37,488 nucleotides of DNA, from NCBI GenBank assembly GCA_030615365.1, contig JAUWZM010000018.1, positions 1 to 37,488 of the forward strand, given 5' to 3'. Numbering within the stretch: position 1 is the stretch's first letter; every line of letters starts with the position of its first letter. The stretch is from Candidatus Aerophobota bacterium (lineage in GTDB: Bacteria > Aerophobota > Aerophobia > Aerophobales > B3-G15). Positions 1 through 7,667 of the stretch are shown piece by piece. The notes beneath the pieces were generated by a model. The model worked only from the letters and a program-made list of their open reading frames with translations, had not been told where the DNA came from and did no database searches. The position numbers were made by a program, and so were the translations under genes.

Positions 1-60
1 CAAAAATTTTGCACGAACCTATTTTGATAATAACCCATTTCTTAAATTATGTCAAATTAC
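1..60 (-). promoter_or_regulatory. Distal end of a CRISPR leader (leader C) with its promoter
   Basis: Read on the minus strand there is TTGACA (50-55), a 17-nt gap and TATTAT (27-32), a near-consensus sigma70 promoter firing leftward out of the window. Positions 6-26 repeat the leader-distal direct-repeat copy of leader A (11043-11065), sharing GCACGAACCT, and 41-55 match the promoter end of leader B (23097-23109, AAATTATGTCAA). By analogy with leaders A and B the first repeat of an array should end about 160 bp left of position 1. The cas2 stop codon overlaps the -35 box, so the leader abuts the adaptation genes. Confidence 0.7.
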
Positions 61-330
61 AATAGGACCCTCATCATCTATACAAGGAGTACTAATACCG
101 TATGTCTTAATGTTATTTTTGCATCCTCTGCATAGCCGATATAATCTCAAACTGTCCTCCTCCACTTTTACATATTTTAATAGCTCCTTTACCATTTTCC
201 TCAGTGCTTTCTCGCTAAGCTTGCACTCAAAGACACTGTACTGCACTCTCCTACCATAATCTTTTAGAATCTCTGCAATTTTATTTCTTCTCTTATCATC
301 CACAATGTCATAGGAGATTACAAGAAACAT
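52..330 (-). CDS. cas2: CRISPR-associated endonuclease Cas2
   Basis: Cas2 is the small ferredoxin-fold protein that bridges two Cas1 dimers in the spacer-integration complex. The 92-residue length is normal. The N-terminus MFLVISYDIVDDKRRNKI carries the beta1 strand and the conserved Asp of the family, followed by the typical YGRRVQYSVFEC segment of beta2. The gene begins 5 bp after the cas1 stop, so the two are translationally linked. The frame is intact, unlike its partners cas1 and the RT-primase gene. Its stop lies inside the -35 box of the next leader. Function is assigned by family; nuclease activity is not needed for adaptation in characterised systems. Confidence 0.95.
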   Translation of the reverse strand: MFLVISYDIVDDKRRNKIAEILKDYGRRVQYSVFECKLSEKALRKMVKELLKYVKVEEDSLRLYRLCRGCKNNIKTYGISTPCIDDEGPIVI

Positions 331-335
331 CTCTT

Positions 336-1333
336 TTACCTCATTAGAAAGGGTTGATAGGGTTGTTTGGTTTGAATAGTATTGGCTAACTTGTGCGCCT
401 GAATTTTAAAAAGAGAGCGGTAAGTTACCCTTTTACCAGATTGAGAATCCTTAAAGGGAGCATTCATTATTTTCTCATACTCCATAAAGTAACGTCTTCT
501 TGAATCATCTTTAAGATAAATTCCTTTTTTCTCTTTTTCCTCAAAATCCTTGGGTGTAAAAATCCTGTTGTTAATCAAATTCAGTGTAAAGCGATCAATA
601 ATTGGTTGTCTAAACTCCTCCACCATATCTAAGGCTAATGAGGGTCGTCCATAGTTAATACTATGTAAATAACCAATGTAAGGGTCAAAACCAATAGCAC
701 AAAGGATGGAGATCATTTCATTGGTAATAAATGTGTAACCAAAGCTTAGAAGAGCATTTACCTCGTTCTTTGGTGGCCGACGGGTGCGCGCTTAGAAAAT
801 TGTAAGTTTTTCCTGCACATCTTACCAAAAGCTCGAAAATAAACTGCTGTTGCCTGTCCTTCTATTCCTAATATAGTGGCAACTTTTGTTTTTGTAAAAA
901 GACGTTTTAGCATTTGATCGAGTATTTCCAAGGTTCCTCCAAAATTTATCTCAGGATGATCACTAAAATGTTTACGGATAACTGCTTTAGAATTTTTGAT
1001 TTTAGCCTTTACTATTCTTTTTGCCTGTTCCATTGTAAATTGGTCATCTAAATATCGCTCGTATTGAGCTATTCTTAAAAATACATTTTTTGACTCAATT
1101 GGAGCTAACCTACCACGGAATCTTCCATTAGAAGATAAAAAACTTGTCTCAATACCTGAATCAAGTAAAAAAGAAAGAGTCTGTGTTGTTATCTGGATAT
1201 TTCCAAAAATTAAGATGCGTTCAATTTTAAATGCAGGTATCTCTTTAATTACCTCTTTGCCTTTGGTCACTACTAATCGTCTGCTTGTTTTTCTCAGAAC
1301 AGTCCCCTGTTCTGTTAAATAAACTGTAGTCAT
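336..1333 (-). pseudogene. cas1: Cas1 integrase, split by a 2-nt frameshift
   Basis: Cas1 catalyses integration of new spacers at the leader-repeat junction. Two frames together give a full-length Cas1 of about 331 residues. The N-terminal part (ATG at 1333, GGAG 6 nt upstream) runs through the beta-sandwich to IEGQATAVYFRAFG, which holds the first metal-binding Glu. The C-terminal part, in another frame, continues RTRRPPKNEVNALLSFGYT and then DPYIGYLHSINYGRPSLALD with the catalytic His and the following acidic EEFRQP segment. The break lies at GCGCGC (786-791), where one extra GC dinucleotide shifts the frame; removing it joins the halves seamlessly. As written the N-terminal product stops after HQRTR and lacks the active-site His. 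It is either a real slippage mutation or a sequencing error. The gene starts 25 bp after the RT-primase stop. Confidence 0.88.
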
Positions 1334-1357
1334 CTTTAACTCCACAAGAGGTTTTGC

Positions 1358-3748
1358 TTAAAGATCAATTTGCCATAAAGTGTCTTTGTCTATATGGATG
1401 CGTTTTAGTGTGCCAAACCTGCAGGGAAGAGAATCGGTAGCTTTTCTATTAAAAAGAGCATTGAGTTTAGCTTTACATTGCTGGAGTTTTTCATTCAAAG
1501 CTCTTTTGGAATTTTTTAATTCAACATATTGGCTAATAAGAGTATCCACATCATCTACGGAAGATAAATCTTCCATTTTTGGAGAAGTTTCCACTAAATT
1601 ATTCTCTAATTGCCTTGAAGACAAATGAGATTCAACAATAGTCGTTTCCTTACTCGAACCTTTTTCTGAAATAAGCTTTGTTTCCTCATTGGTTACTCTT
1701 TCCTTGTTTAACACATCCTTAGAGGTTGCCTTTGGGTCAACAAATAATAATGGTGAAGGATAAGTTCCCTTAGGCAGATCGAATTCACAGTAGCATCCTA
1801 TTCCGGGTGTAATATCACTTAGCCAGTCACGAATCTTGGGACAACTTATTGGGTGGGCATTATTCTTTAAACGATTTATCCAGCGCTGGGTGTAGTCAAA
1901 ATCGTAATTCAAACAGTTACTCATAATCTGGTGAATGTAGCGTTTTCCCTCATCACCTAAATGTCCCAATGAATAAAGAATGACCAATCGTTCAGAATGA
2001 GTGAGATGGCCTTTTTCTTTAGCCTTGTCAATAAGGAATTTAATAACTCTACAGCCTTCTACAATCTTTTTTATTTTAGCATTTTCAACTTCTTTAAATA
2101 TCTGTTTTCTAAAACCTGTCTGCAAAGTCCTAATTGCTTCCCTTACATCTTTTTCTGTGATTTGCTTTATATTTTTCAGAAATAAAATTTGATTATCATA
2201 GGCTCTTCCGTTAGAGTCTATAAAAAGGCAATGTCTTCCCGTTGCCTTATGTATCCCTAAGGAAAGTTTTACTAAGCAACCAAGGGCATCAGATGCTACC
2301 CTGTCCTGCTTAGGGAAGATCTCACGGTGTTCCTCTTTAGGTGGCTCTCCTACTCTTTTTACTATAGCTTTAGCAAGGTTTCTTACATCAGAGGCTTTTA
2401 CTGGCTCAGAGAAAAAGAACCATAGATGTCTTCCCTTATATCCACTATCTTCGATATATACCGGAATGCCGAGCTCATCGGCAAGATGATTAATCTTTCT
2501 TGCATCCTTTTGAATTTTAGAGACAAGCGTGGTTCTTATCTCTCTATCCTGAGTGTATTTTAACATTACACTTTTATTCACATCTATATCTATTACCGCA
2601 AGTTTTACAGTATTATCGGCTCTCATCATATAAAGTCCAAGAGTTACATCTCCTGATAAATGTGCCTTAACCTCTCTTCCTGTTAAGGAATCTTTCACTG
2701 GAGAATATCCCCACTTCCCGATATTATTAATCCATTGTCTTGCATGCACCCCTTCTCGTCCACTAAATAGCTGGAGGAACCTTCTTATATCTTTTTGGGT
2801 AAAATTATCTAAACCAAATTTAGAAATGTTTTCCTTTTCACTTAGTTCCTCTCCTACAGCACTCATCATTTGAGAGTCTAACCTGCAAGCCCATTCTAAT
2901 GAACGTTTTGCTATACCATGAAGTCCCCATTTTTCATAAATTTTCCCAAGTAGATAATGGGCTGGTGCAAATTCAGGGTCTATCCCAATTGTCTTTTGGA
3001 GATAGTGGATAGCGTGTTGTATTTTATCCTCTTTAATAAGGTAAAGTAATCCTAAATTGTAGCTTGTATCTCTATGCTCAGGATTAAGCTTAAAAGCGGT
3101 AAGCAATTCACCCTTAGCCTCTCCCATCATACCCAACTCTTTACAAAGAATTCCCCATTGGTAGTGAATCTGATGATCATCGGATGAAAATTCAGGGCGA
3201 TTAGTAACAATTGATTTTGCTTTCTCAGATTCTCCGGAATCTATATAAGAGGCAGCCATAGTAATCTTAGCAGGAGTAGATTCAGGATGAGTCTGTAGGA
3301 TATCATTAAGTTTCTCTATTAAATCTTGATGATCTTTTACATCAAGTTTAAAGTAATTAAGCCATCCCCGGATAATGGACCTTAATCGCTCACTTTGAAA
3401 ATCAGGGTAATTCATCTTAGATTCTTGAGGTTTTATTCCTCGGTGTAGTTTTAATAGAAATTCTCGAAGCGCCCTTTGACTTGGTCGCCTTCCTCTCTCA
3501 CTAAACTCATATCCAAGAAATACAAATCTATCCTTTAAATGACATATTCTGGTTTTTGCCTCATTAAGTTTTAAGTGAAGATCATTTTGGAGAATCTTTC
3601 TTACCTTATCCAGAACTTCTTTTACTTCAGATTCTGTTTTGGTAAGCACCAAAAAATCATCGGCGTAACGCACCAAATTACAGTTATCTTGAGTAAGTTT
3701 TTTGTCCATTTGGTGAAGGTAGATATTGGCAAAAAGAGGAGAAGTTAC
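1358..3748 (-). CDS. C-terminal part of interrupted RT-TPR-primase/polymerase fusion
   Basis: This holds the catalytic end of the reverse transcriptase and two further domains; the first in-frame Met is at 3709. Numbered from there: RT motif YADD at 15-18 and a maturase-like thumb ending IRGWLNYF near 112-120; TPR-like helical repeats about 125-290; an archaeo-eukaryotic primase domain with DID at 374-376, SGYKGRH at 422-428 and the KLSLGIH..FID segment at 481-498; then C553, C599, C623 and C639/C641 in a helical region like the PriL Fe-S domain; a low-complexity linker and a coiled coil 720-755. CRISPR-associated primase-polymerases and RT-primase fusions are known; here both lie directly upstream of cas1. 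Without the N-terminal RT half this part lacks RT motifs 1-3, although the primase half could still be made from an internal start. Confidence 0.85.
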   Translation of the reverse strand, partial: VTSPLFANIYLHQMDKKLTQDNCNLVRYADDFLVLTKTESEVKEVLDKVRKILQNDLHLKLNEAKTRICHLKDRFVFLGYEFSERGRRPSQRALREFLLKLHRGIKPQESKMNYPDFQSERLRSIIRGWLNYFKLDVKDHQDLIEKLNDILQTHPESTPAKITMAASYIDSGESEKAKSIVTNRPEFSSDDHQIHYQWGILCKELGMMGEAKGELLTAFKLNPEHRDTSYNLGLLYLIKEDKIQHAIHYLQKTIGIDPEFAPAHYLLGKIYEKWGLHGIAKRSLEWACRLDSQMMSAVGEELSEKENISKFGLDNFTQKDIRRFLQLFSGREGVHARQWINNIGKWGYSPVKDSLTGREVKAHLSGDVTLGLYMMRADNTVKLAVIDIDVNKSVMLKYTQDREIRTTLVSKIQKDARKINHLADELGIPVYIEDSGYKGRHLWFFFSEPVKASDVRNLAKAIVKRVGEPPKEEHREIFPKQDRVASDALGCLVKLSLGIHKATGRHCLFIDSNGRAYDNQILFLKNIKQITEKDVREAIRTLQTGFRKQIFKEVENAKIKKIVEGCRVIKFLIDKAKEKGHLTHSERLVILYSLGHLGDEGKRYIHQIMSNCLNYDFDYTQRWINRLKNNAHPISCPKIRDWLSDITPGIGCYCEFDLPKGTYPSPLLFVDPKATSKDVLNKERVTNEETKLISEKGSSKETTIVESHLSSRQLENNLVETSPKMEDLSSVDDVDTLISQYVELKNSKRALNEKLQQCKAKLNALFNRKATDSLPCRFGTLKRIHIDKDTLWQIDL

Positions 3749-3771
3749 TCCCCTTACACAGTAGATAACTT
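3746..3771. repeat. Left arm of element att site (attL side)
   Basis: A 26-nt arm beginning TACTCCCCTTACACAG just inside the GT core. It is the exact reverse complement of 7526-7551. In a circularised element the two arms meet as a perfect inverted repeat around GT, the expected layout of a serine-recombinase attP. The outer half of attL is RT coding sequence. Confidence 0.88.
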
Positions 3772-3820
3772 TAACTTTGACTCAGTCGTTCCTTATAGGA
3801 GGAGTTGGAATAATTCATAA
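3749..3820 (+). other. Alternative C-terminal tail of the serine recombinase (circular form)
   Basis: If 7556 is joined to 3749 as in an excised circle, the recombinase frame leaves residues GSSY and continues SPYTVDNFNFDSVVPYRR to a TAA ending at 3820. In the integrated state this codon stretch is cut off from its gene, and the recombinase instead reads into antisense RT sequence to 7667. This segment is therefore probably the native 3' end of the recombinase gene. The inference is from frame continuity only. Confidence 0.5.
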
Positions 3821-4244
3821 GATCTTGGAAAAGCCATAGCGCAACTTTACTACGCTAAATCTGAAAATGCTGAAATGAAAGGGATCTTGGCCAATTTTTG
3901 CGTATATACTAAATGTTTCTTTCTTCGATGACTTATGATAATTTTACTCATGTCTATCGCTTTGTCAAGTCAGCAAAGGATTTCTTAGATTTTTCTTATT
4001 TTGGGCTGAGGAAGCAGGTAACAAATTTATCCCAACGGTTCGAGAGTAGCAATTGCCATTTTAGTGTATATGCTTAAGAGCTCCTGGAGTATTTTTGCAT
4101 TCTGTATTTCTCTCTTCTCTGGATGTTAAATTTAGTAAAGTCATGCTGACACAATAAAACAGGAGGGAAGTAGTTAAAAGTTAAGGCAGTTTACCTTCAA
4201 AAACAAAAGGTGTAAAATAGAAAACAAAAAGGAGGTAGGCTGTC
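3821..4244. other. Non-coding stretch inside the element
   Basis: No convincing reading frame or RNA gene was seen. It is AT-rich. A GGAGGT ribosome-binding-like site at 4231-4236 belongs to the broken IS110 gene that follows. If that gene is of the IS110 group this region could have held its guide (bridge) RNA, but nothing visible proves it. Confidence 0.4.
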
Positions 4245-4744
4245 ATGAGTAAAAGGAAGAAAAGGTATATTAGAAGGGAGAAAGAGGAGAAATTCAAAAG
4301 TAAGATTGAGGGGATCAAGAAGGAAAGATCCTCCCGAATAAGCATTGATGTATCTAAGGATTTATCATATGGCCTTGATCTTTGACTTTAAGGGCAGTAT
4401 GAGATGCTCCATTTGAATTTGAAGTCTTCAAGGATGGATATTGAGCATCTTAAGCAAAGGATTAGGTAAAGCTATATAAGGATGAGGAGGACTAAAAAAG
4501 TTTTCTTCGGCCTTGAGCCCATAGGCCCCTATCTATCATGAGAATCTGGAAAGATTCTTAAAGCAGGACTTTGAAGAACTTGAGTCTATCAATCCCAGCC
4601 CTATCTATACCAACAAACCTTGAGAATATGCTCGTTGGCCTTAAAACTAATGAGATAGACTTAGGAGGTATAGGGGACCTTCTTATGAGGGGAAGGGGCT
4701 ATGAATACAACTCAGAAGAGACGGGGTGTATAGGCATAGATTAA
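4245..4744 (+). pseudogene. Decayed IS110-family transposase, N-terminal part
   Basis: The ATG at 4245 follows GGAGGT. The first frame encodes a basic lead and then SSRISIDVSKDLSYGL, the RNase-H-like start of IS110 (DEDD) transposases with the first catalytic Asp, before a stop at about 4384. Later pieces in shifted frames read KVFFGLEP.GPY..NLERFL and TNKPENMLVGLKTNEIDLGG, matching the GLEPTGHYW region and the segment after it. Several stops and shifts separate the pieces, and the C-terminal Ser-containing domain is absent. The next IS remnant begins immediately after. It is passenger junk in the element, not a working transposase. Confidence 0.65.
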
Positions 4745-5158
4745 CATTGAAAATTGACCCCCCTTTTAGTAAAATGATATCCTTGTGGAATACAAAATTT
4801 CAGGCGGCGAAAGGGGGATGATTGTGATAGAAAAGTGGGCAACAATTGGGCAGTTAGACAAGCTTAAGGATATGGCAAAAGAACTATAGCAAAGGATGCT
4901 TGGTATATCAAGGAATGCTCGAAGAGGAGCCTTAAAGCACTAAAGATATACCAAAGTATGAGAAGCAAAAAGCTTCCTGTAAAGAAAATAGATCCGTTCC
5001 GGGAAATAGTTAAGGAGATGATCTGGAGGAAAAAATTTATTGACACCAGGATTCTAACTGAGATTAAGAAACAGGAATACACTGGATCTTTGATGACACT
5101 GTACCGTTACCTGGATGAGATAAAGAAAAATTCTCCAGTAAAAAGCATCGATAGTTAA
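4742..5158 (+). pseudogene. Decayed IS21-family transposase (IstA) N-terminus with left IS end
   Basis: The sequence TGAAAATTGACCCCCC near 4748-4763 looks like a typical IS21 terminus. The frame starting ATG at 4818 reads VIEKWATIGQLDKLKDMAKE and stops. In a shifted frame the helix-turn-helix continues as RMLGISRN, then ALKALKI, and the frame from 4958 gives KKIDPFREIVKEMIWR and ILTEIKKQEYTGSLMTLYRY, the second DNA-binding helix set of IstA. The integrase catalytic core and istB are missing. At least two frame breaks show it is dead. Confidence 0.65.
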
Positions 5159-5423
5159 GATGAGAAAGAAATTGCTGGAGGAATATCGAGAAATTCTTTG
5201 GGCTTAAAAACCCGTTCTCAAGAATGAGTTCCCTCTGGCCCTAACATAAATCTGGATCTAAATGGTAGGCTAAAGAAAAGCGTAACTTAGGATTAGGTTA
5301 GTTGGGACATAAGAGGGGTGCTGGCAATCCACTTCATGTTGGAGGTGCTCATAAAGAACAATTGAGGATTTTCAAAAAGGAGATTTTTGAAAAAAGGGAG
5401 GGTATTGTTTTTAAAGGTAGGTC
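5159..5423. other. Intergenic stretch after the IS21 remnant
   Basis: No gene was recognised. It ends directly at the promoter of the recombinase operon. Confidence 0.4.
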
Positions 5424-5452
5424 TTGACATATTTCACAAAAGGTAGTATAAT
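5424..5452 (+). promoter_or_regulatory. Consensus sigma70 promoter of the recombinase operon
   Basis: TTGACA at 5424-5429, 17 nt, then TATAAT at 5447-5452: a perfect match to both boxes. Transcription would begin about 5458-5461, which coincides with the ATG of the regulator at 5461, so the message appears leaderless. An alternative internal start at 5530 would give a normal leader but drop the first helix. Confidence 0.8.
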
Positions 5453-5460
5453 TATGACAA

Positions 5461-5787
5461 ATGATCAGGTCAAAAAATTCAGAATTGACTTATCGAATCA
5501 ACGAGGCTCTTTTGCTTTTAAACAGAAGAATGCCCCGCTCGCAAATCACAATGGAACTTATCAATCGGTTTGGGGTTTCCAGGGTACAAGCTTATCGTTA
5601 CATTCGGGCAGCACAAAAGAACAAACAGATTGTGCCAATTCCAGAAGAGAAATCGGTATTCACAGTGAAGCTTCCCCAAAGCATAATTCAACGCATCAAG
5701 AGTTTTGCAAAATCTGGGGGCATTTCTATAAGCGAAGTTGTGAGGCGAGCGCTGGAAGAATTTCTAAAGAAAAGAGGTCATGGTTAA
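5461..5787 (+). CDS. HTH plus ribbon-helix-helix DNA-binding regulator
   Basis: A 108-residue protein in two parts. Residues about 8-52 (RINEALLLL, then ITMELINRFGVSRVQAYRYI) form a helix-turn-helix of the GVSRxQAYRY type seen in small phage and mobile-element regulators. Residues about 65-105 (SVFTVKLPQSIIQRIKSFAK, then GGISISEVVRRALEEFLKK) are a classic Arc/CopG ribbon-helix-helix. It is the first gene after the consensus promoter and overlaps the next ORF by 8 nt. It probably controls its own promoter or directs the recombinase, like a small excisionase or repressor; that role is inferred from position. The start codon lies at the predicted transcription start. Confidence 0.8.
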   Translation: MIRSKNSELTYRINEALLLLNRRMPRSQITMELINRFGVSRVQAYRYIRAAQKNKQIVPIPEEKSVFTVKLPQSIIQRIKSFAKSGGISISEVVRRALEEFLKKRGHG

Positions 5788-5974
5788 GGAAAACCCTAAA
5801 AAGCAAATCTACTTGTCTTACACTTTTGATAGATTGGGCCAACAAAAGCTTTCTCAAGTCTATCGTCTGTTGGTCCCGGATAGATTTACTACTCATGAAA
5901 ATAAACAGCCAAATCATATAAGGAAAATTAAGAATGAAAACAGCAGCGATTTATACCAGAGTATCATCGGATAG
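5780..5974 (+). CDS. Small protein of unknown function in recombinase operon
   Basis: A 64-residue ORF whose ATG overlaps the end of the regulator and whose end overlaps the recombinase start by 41 nt, a chain typical of translational coupling. The sequence contains FDRLGQQKLSQVYRLLVPD, which looks like a short amphipathic helix, and a basic tail. No family was recognised. The tight overlaps on both sides are the main evidence that it is real. It could be a recombination directionality partner of the recombinase, which is speculation. Confidence 0.5.
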   Translation: MVKENPKKQIYLSYTFDRLGQQKLSQVYRLLVPDRFTTHENKQPNHIRKIKNENSSDLYQSIIG

Positions 5975-7667
5975 ACAGAAAGAAGAACACACCATAGGCA
6001 GTCAAGTAGAGGCTCTCCTCGAATATGCTCAGGCTAAAGGGTACGCAGTTCCATCAGAGTGGATTTTTCAGGATGAGGGATATAGCGGATCTGTTCTGGT
6101 TCGGCCTGGTCTGGAACGAATAAGAGACTTAGCTGCTGAGGGACAAGTTGAGGCTATTCTGGCATATTCTCCAGATCGTCTTAGTCGCAATTATGCACAT
6201 CAAGTACTTTTGATTGAGGAACTTTCCCGTCATGGGGTTGAAGTTGTATTTATCAAATCGCCTAAAGCAGATACTCCAGAGGGACAGCTTCTTCTACAAT
6301 TTCAAGGGATGATAGCTGAATATGAAAGGGCACTGATTGTGGAACGGTCTCGCCGGGGTAAGAGATTTCGAGCTAAATCCGGGGTAGTTAATGTTCTATC
6401 AGGAGCACCTTATGGATATCATTATGTTAAGAAAACGGAAATCGCTTCAGCCTATTATGAGATAATCGAGGAGGAAGCGAAAGTTGTTGGTGAGATTTAC
6501 CGTCTATATACAGAAGAATTAGTTAGCATAGGAGAAATTACTCGAAGGCTGAATGCTCAAGGAGTACCGACGCGTAAAGGCATCTCACCTTGGGAGAGGA
6601 CCACGGTTTGGGCAATTCTTCGAAATCCTGCTTATATTGGCAAGGCCTGCTATGGAAAAACCGAAACAGTTGAACGCAAAAAAATTACTCGTCTATTACG
6701 CAAAAGAGGTGGTTACTCACCGAGGTGTAGTTCTCACCGTGAGAGACCGAGAGAAGAATGGATAGAAATTGCTGTCCCTGCAATCATAAAACCAGAAGTT
6801 TTTGATCTTGCTCAAGGACGCTTAGAGAAAAACAAACAGCTTTCAGCACGAGGCACCAAGGAGCCGACTTTATTACAGGGGATGTTGGTTTGTAGTGAAT
6901 GTGGTTATGCATTTTACAGAACTTCCACACGAACATCCAAAAAGAAAATCTATTATTATCGATGCCTGGGCTCTGATAATTATCGATATCAAAATGGACG
7001 TGTATGCTCCCAGCGTCCTGTTCGACAGGATTATATGGATGATCTGGTGTGGAAAGAAGTCATGAAATTATTGAAAAATCCTGAATTAATAAAATCAGAG
7101 ATTGATAAAAGAATCAAGCAAGCTCAGGAATCGAGTCGGACTAAAGTAAGAAAAGAGACTCTGCTCAGAAAGAAGACTAAAATACTAAAGGGGATTGACA
7201 GATTATTAGATGCTTATCAAGATGGATTGATACCTCTTTCGGAACTAAGGAAAAGAATTCCAGGCTTACGAAAAAAACAGGCAAGCATAAACTCAGAGCT
7301 TCAAAGCCTGGAAGCTCAAGCTATGAATCAAGAGAAATATCAGAAAATTTACCAAAACATGGAGATGTTTTTAAGTAGACTGCAGAAGTCAGCTGAAAAC
7401 TTGGATATAGTAGCTCGCCGAAAAATTTTACAGCTGGTGGTAAAAGAAATATTAGTGGGACCTGATAATCTAATAATCAAACATTCAATACCAACTTCAG
7501 GTCACTCAGGAGGACATGGGGAGTCAAGTTATCTACTGTGTAAGGGGAGTAGTTACGGCACCTTGAGCTATCCCTATATTAGCTGTTCTTGTATCACCCT
7601 GGAGGATACAGCTTATCAAATCGAGTATTGGCTGCTCATCAATTTTTTCTCTGATAAAATCCATTAA
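5934..7667 (+). CDS. Large serine recombinase
   Basis: This enzyme cuts att sites through a phosphoserine link and would integrate and excise the element. The resolvase domain (about 1-145) has YTRVSSDRQ with nucleophile Ser11, then AYSPDRLSRN and EGQLLLQFQGMIAEYERALI. A recombinase domain (about 160-270) shows GEITRRLNAQGVPTRKG and WERTTVWAILRNPAYIGKA. The zinc ribbon has CSECGYAF, YYYRC and a later C. A coiled coil covers about 375-490, followed by RKILQLVVKEILV. The frame passes through attR and its last roughly 40 codons are antisense to the RT gene; the native C-terminus is probably supplied from 3749-3820 in the circle. It runs opposite to the cas genes and is the only clearly functional plus-strand operon. 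Confidence 0.92.
   Translation: MKTAAIYTRVSSDRQKEEHTIGSQVEALLEYAQAKGYAVPSEWIFQDEGYSGSVLVRPGLERIRDLAAEGQVEAILAYSPDRLSRNYAHQVLLIEELSRHGVEVVFIKSPKADTPEGQLLLQFQGMIAEYERALIVERSRRGKRFRAKSGVVNVLSGAPYGYHYVKKTEIASAYYEIIEEEAKVVGEIYRLYTEELVSIGEITRRLNAQGVPTRKGISPWERTTVWAILRNPAYIGKACYGKTETVERKKITRLLRKRGGYSPRCSSHRERPREEWIEIAVPAIIKPEVFDLAQGRLEKNKQLSARGTKEPTLLQGMLVCSECGYAFYRTSTRTSKKKIYYYRCLGSDNYRYQNGRVCSQRPVRQDYMDDLVWKEVMKLLKNPELIKSEIDKRIKQAQESSRTKVRKETLLRKKTKILKGIDRLLDAYQDGLIPLSELRKRIPGLRKKQASINSELQSLEAQAMNQEKYQKIYQNMEMFLSRLQKSAENLDIVARRKILQLVVKEILVGPDNLIIKHSIPTSGHSGGHGESSYLLCKGSSYGTLSYPYISCSCITLEDTAYQIEYWLLINFFSDKIH
7526..7551. repeat. Right arm of element att site (attR side)
   Basis: Exact reverse complement of 3746-3771, starting AAGTTATCTACTGTG and ending GGGGAGTA at the GT core (7552-7553). 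Beyond the core lies the RT N-terminal coding part. The arm lies inside the recombinase reading frame, encoding SYLLCKGS. Confidence 0.88.

Larger units (their letters stand above)
3744..7551 (+). mobile_element. Serine-recombinase mobile element inserted in the RT gene
   Basis: The element is bounded by AGTTAC at 3743-3748 and 7551-7556; the GT inside each copy (3744-3745 and 7552-7553) is the likely crossover dinucleotide. Inside the ends lie inverted 26-bp arms, 3746-3771 and 7526-7551, exact reverse complements. Removing 3,808 bp turns the flanking RT pieces into one frame: 6,766 minus 3,808 is 2,958 nt, exactly 986 codons, with the junction reading GAVTSPLFANIYL as RT motif 4 requires. 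Cargo in order: the recombinase C-terminal remnant, IS110 and IS21 wrecks, a consensus promoter, a ribbon-helix-helix gene, a small ORF and the large serine recombinase. A short identical core with no target duplication beyond it is what serine integration predicts. Confidence 0.9.

Noticed and set aside
786..791. Programmed ribosomal frameshift in cas1
   Set aside because: No slippery heptamer or downstream structure is evident and other cas1 genes are not frameshifted; a 2-nt indel or sequencing error is simpler.
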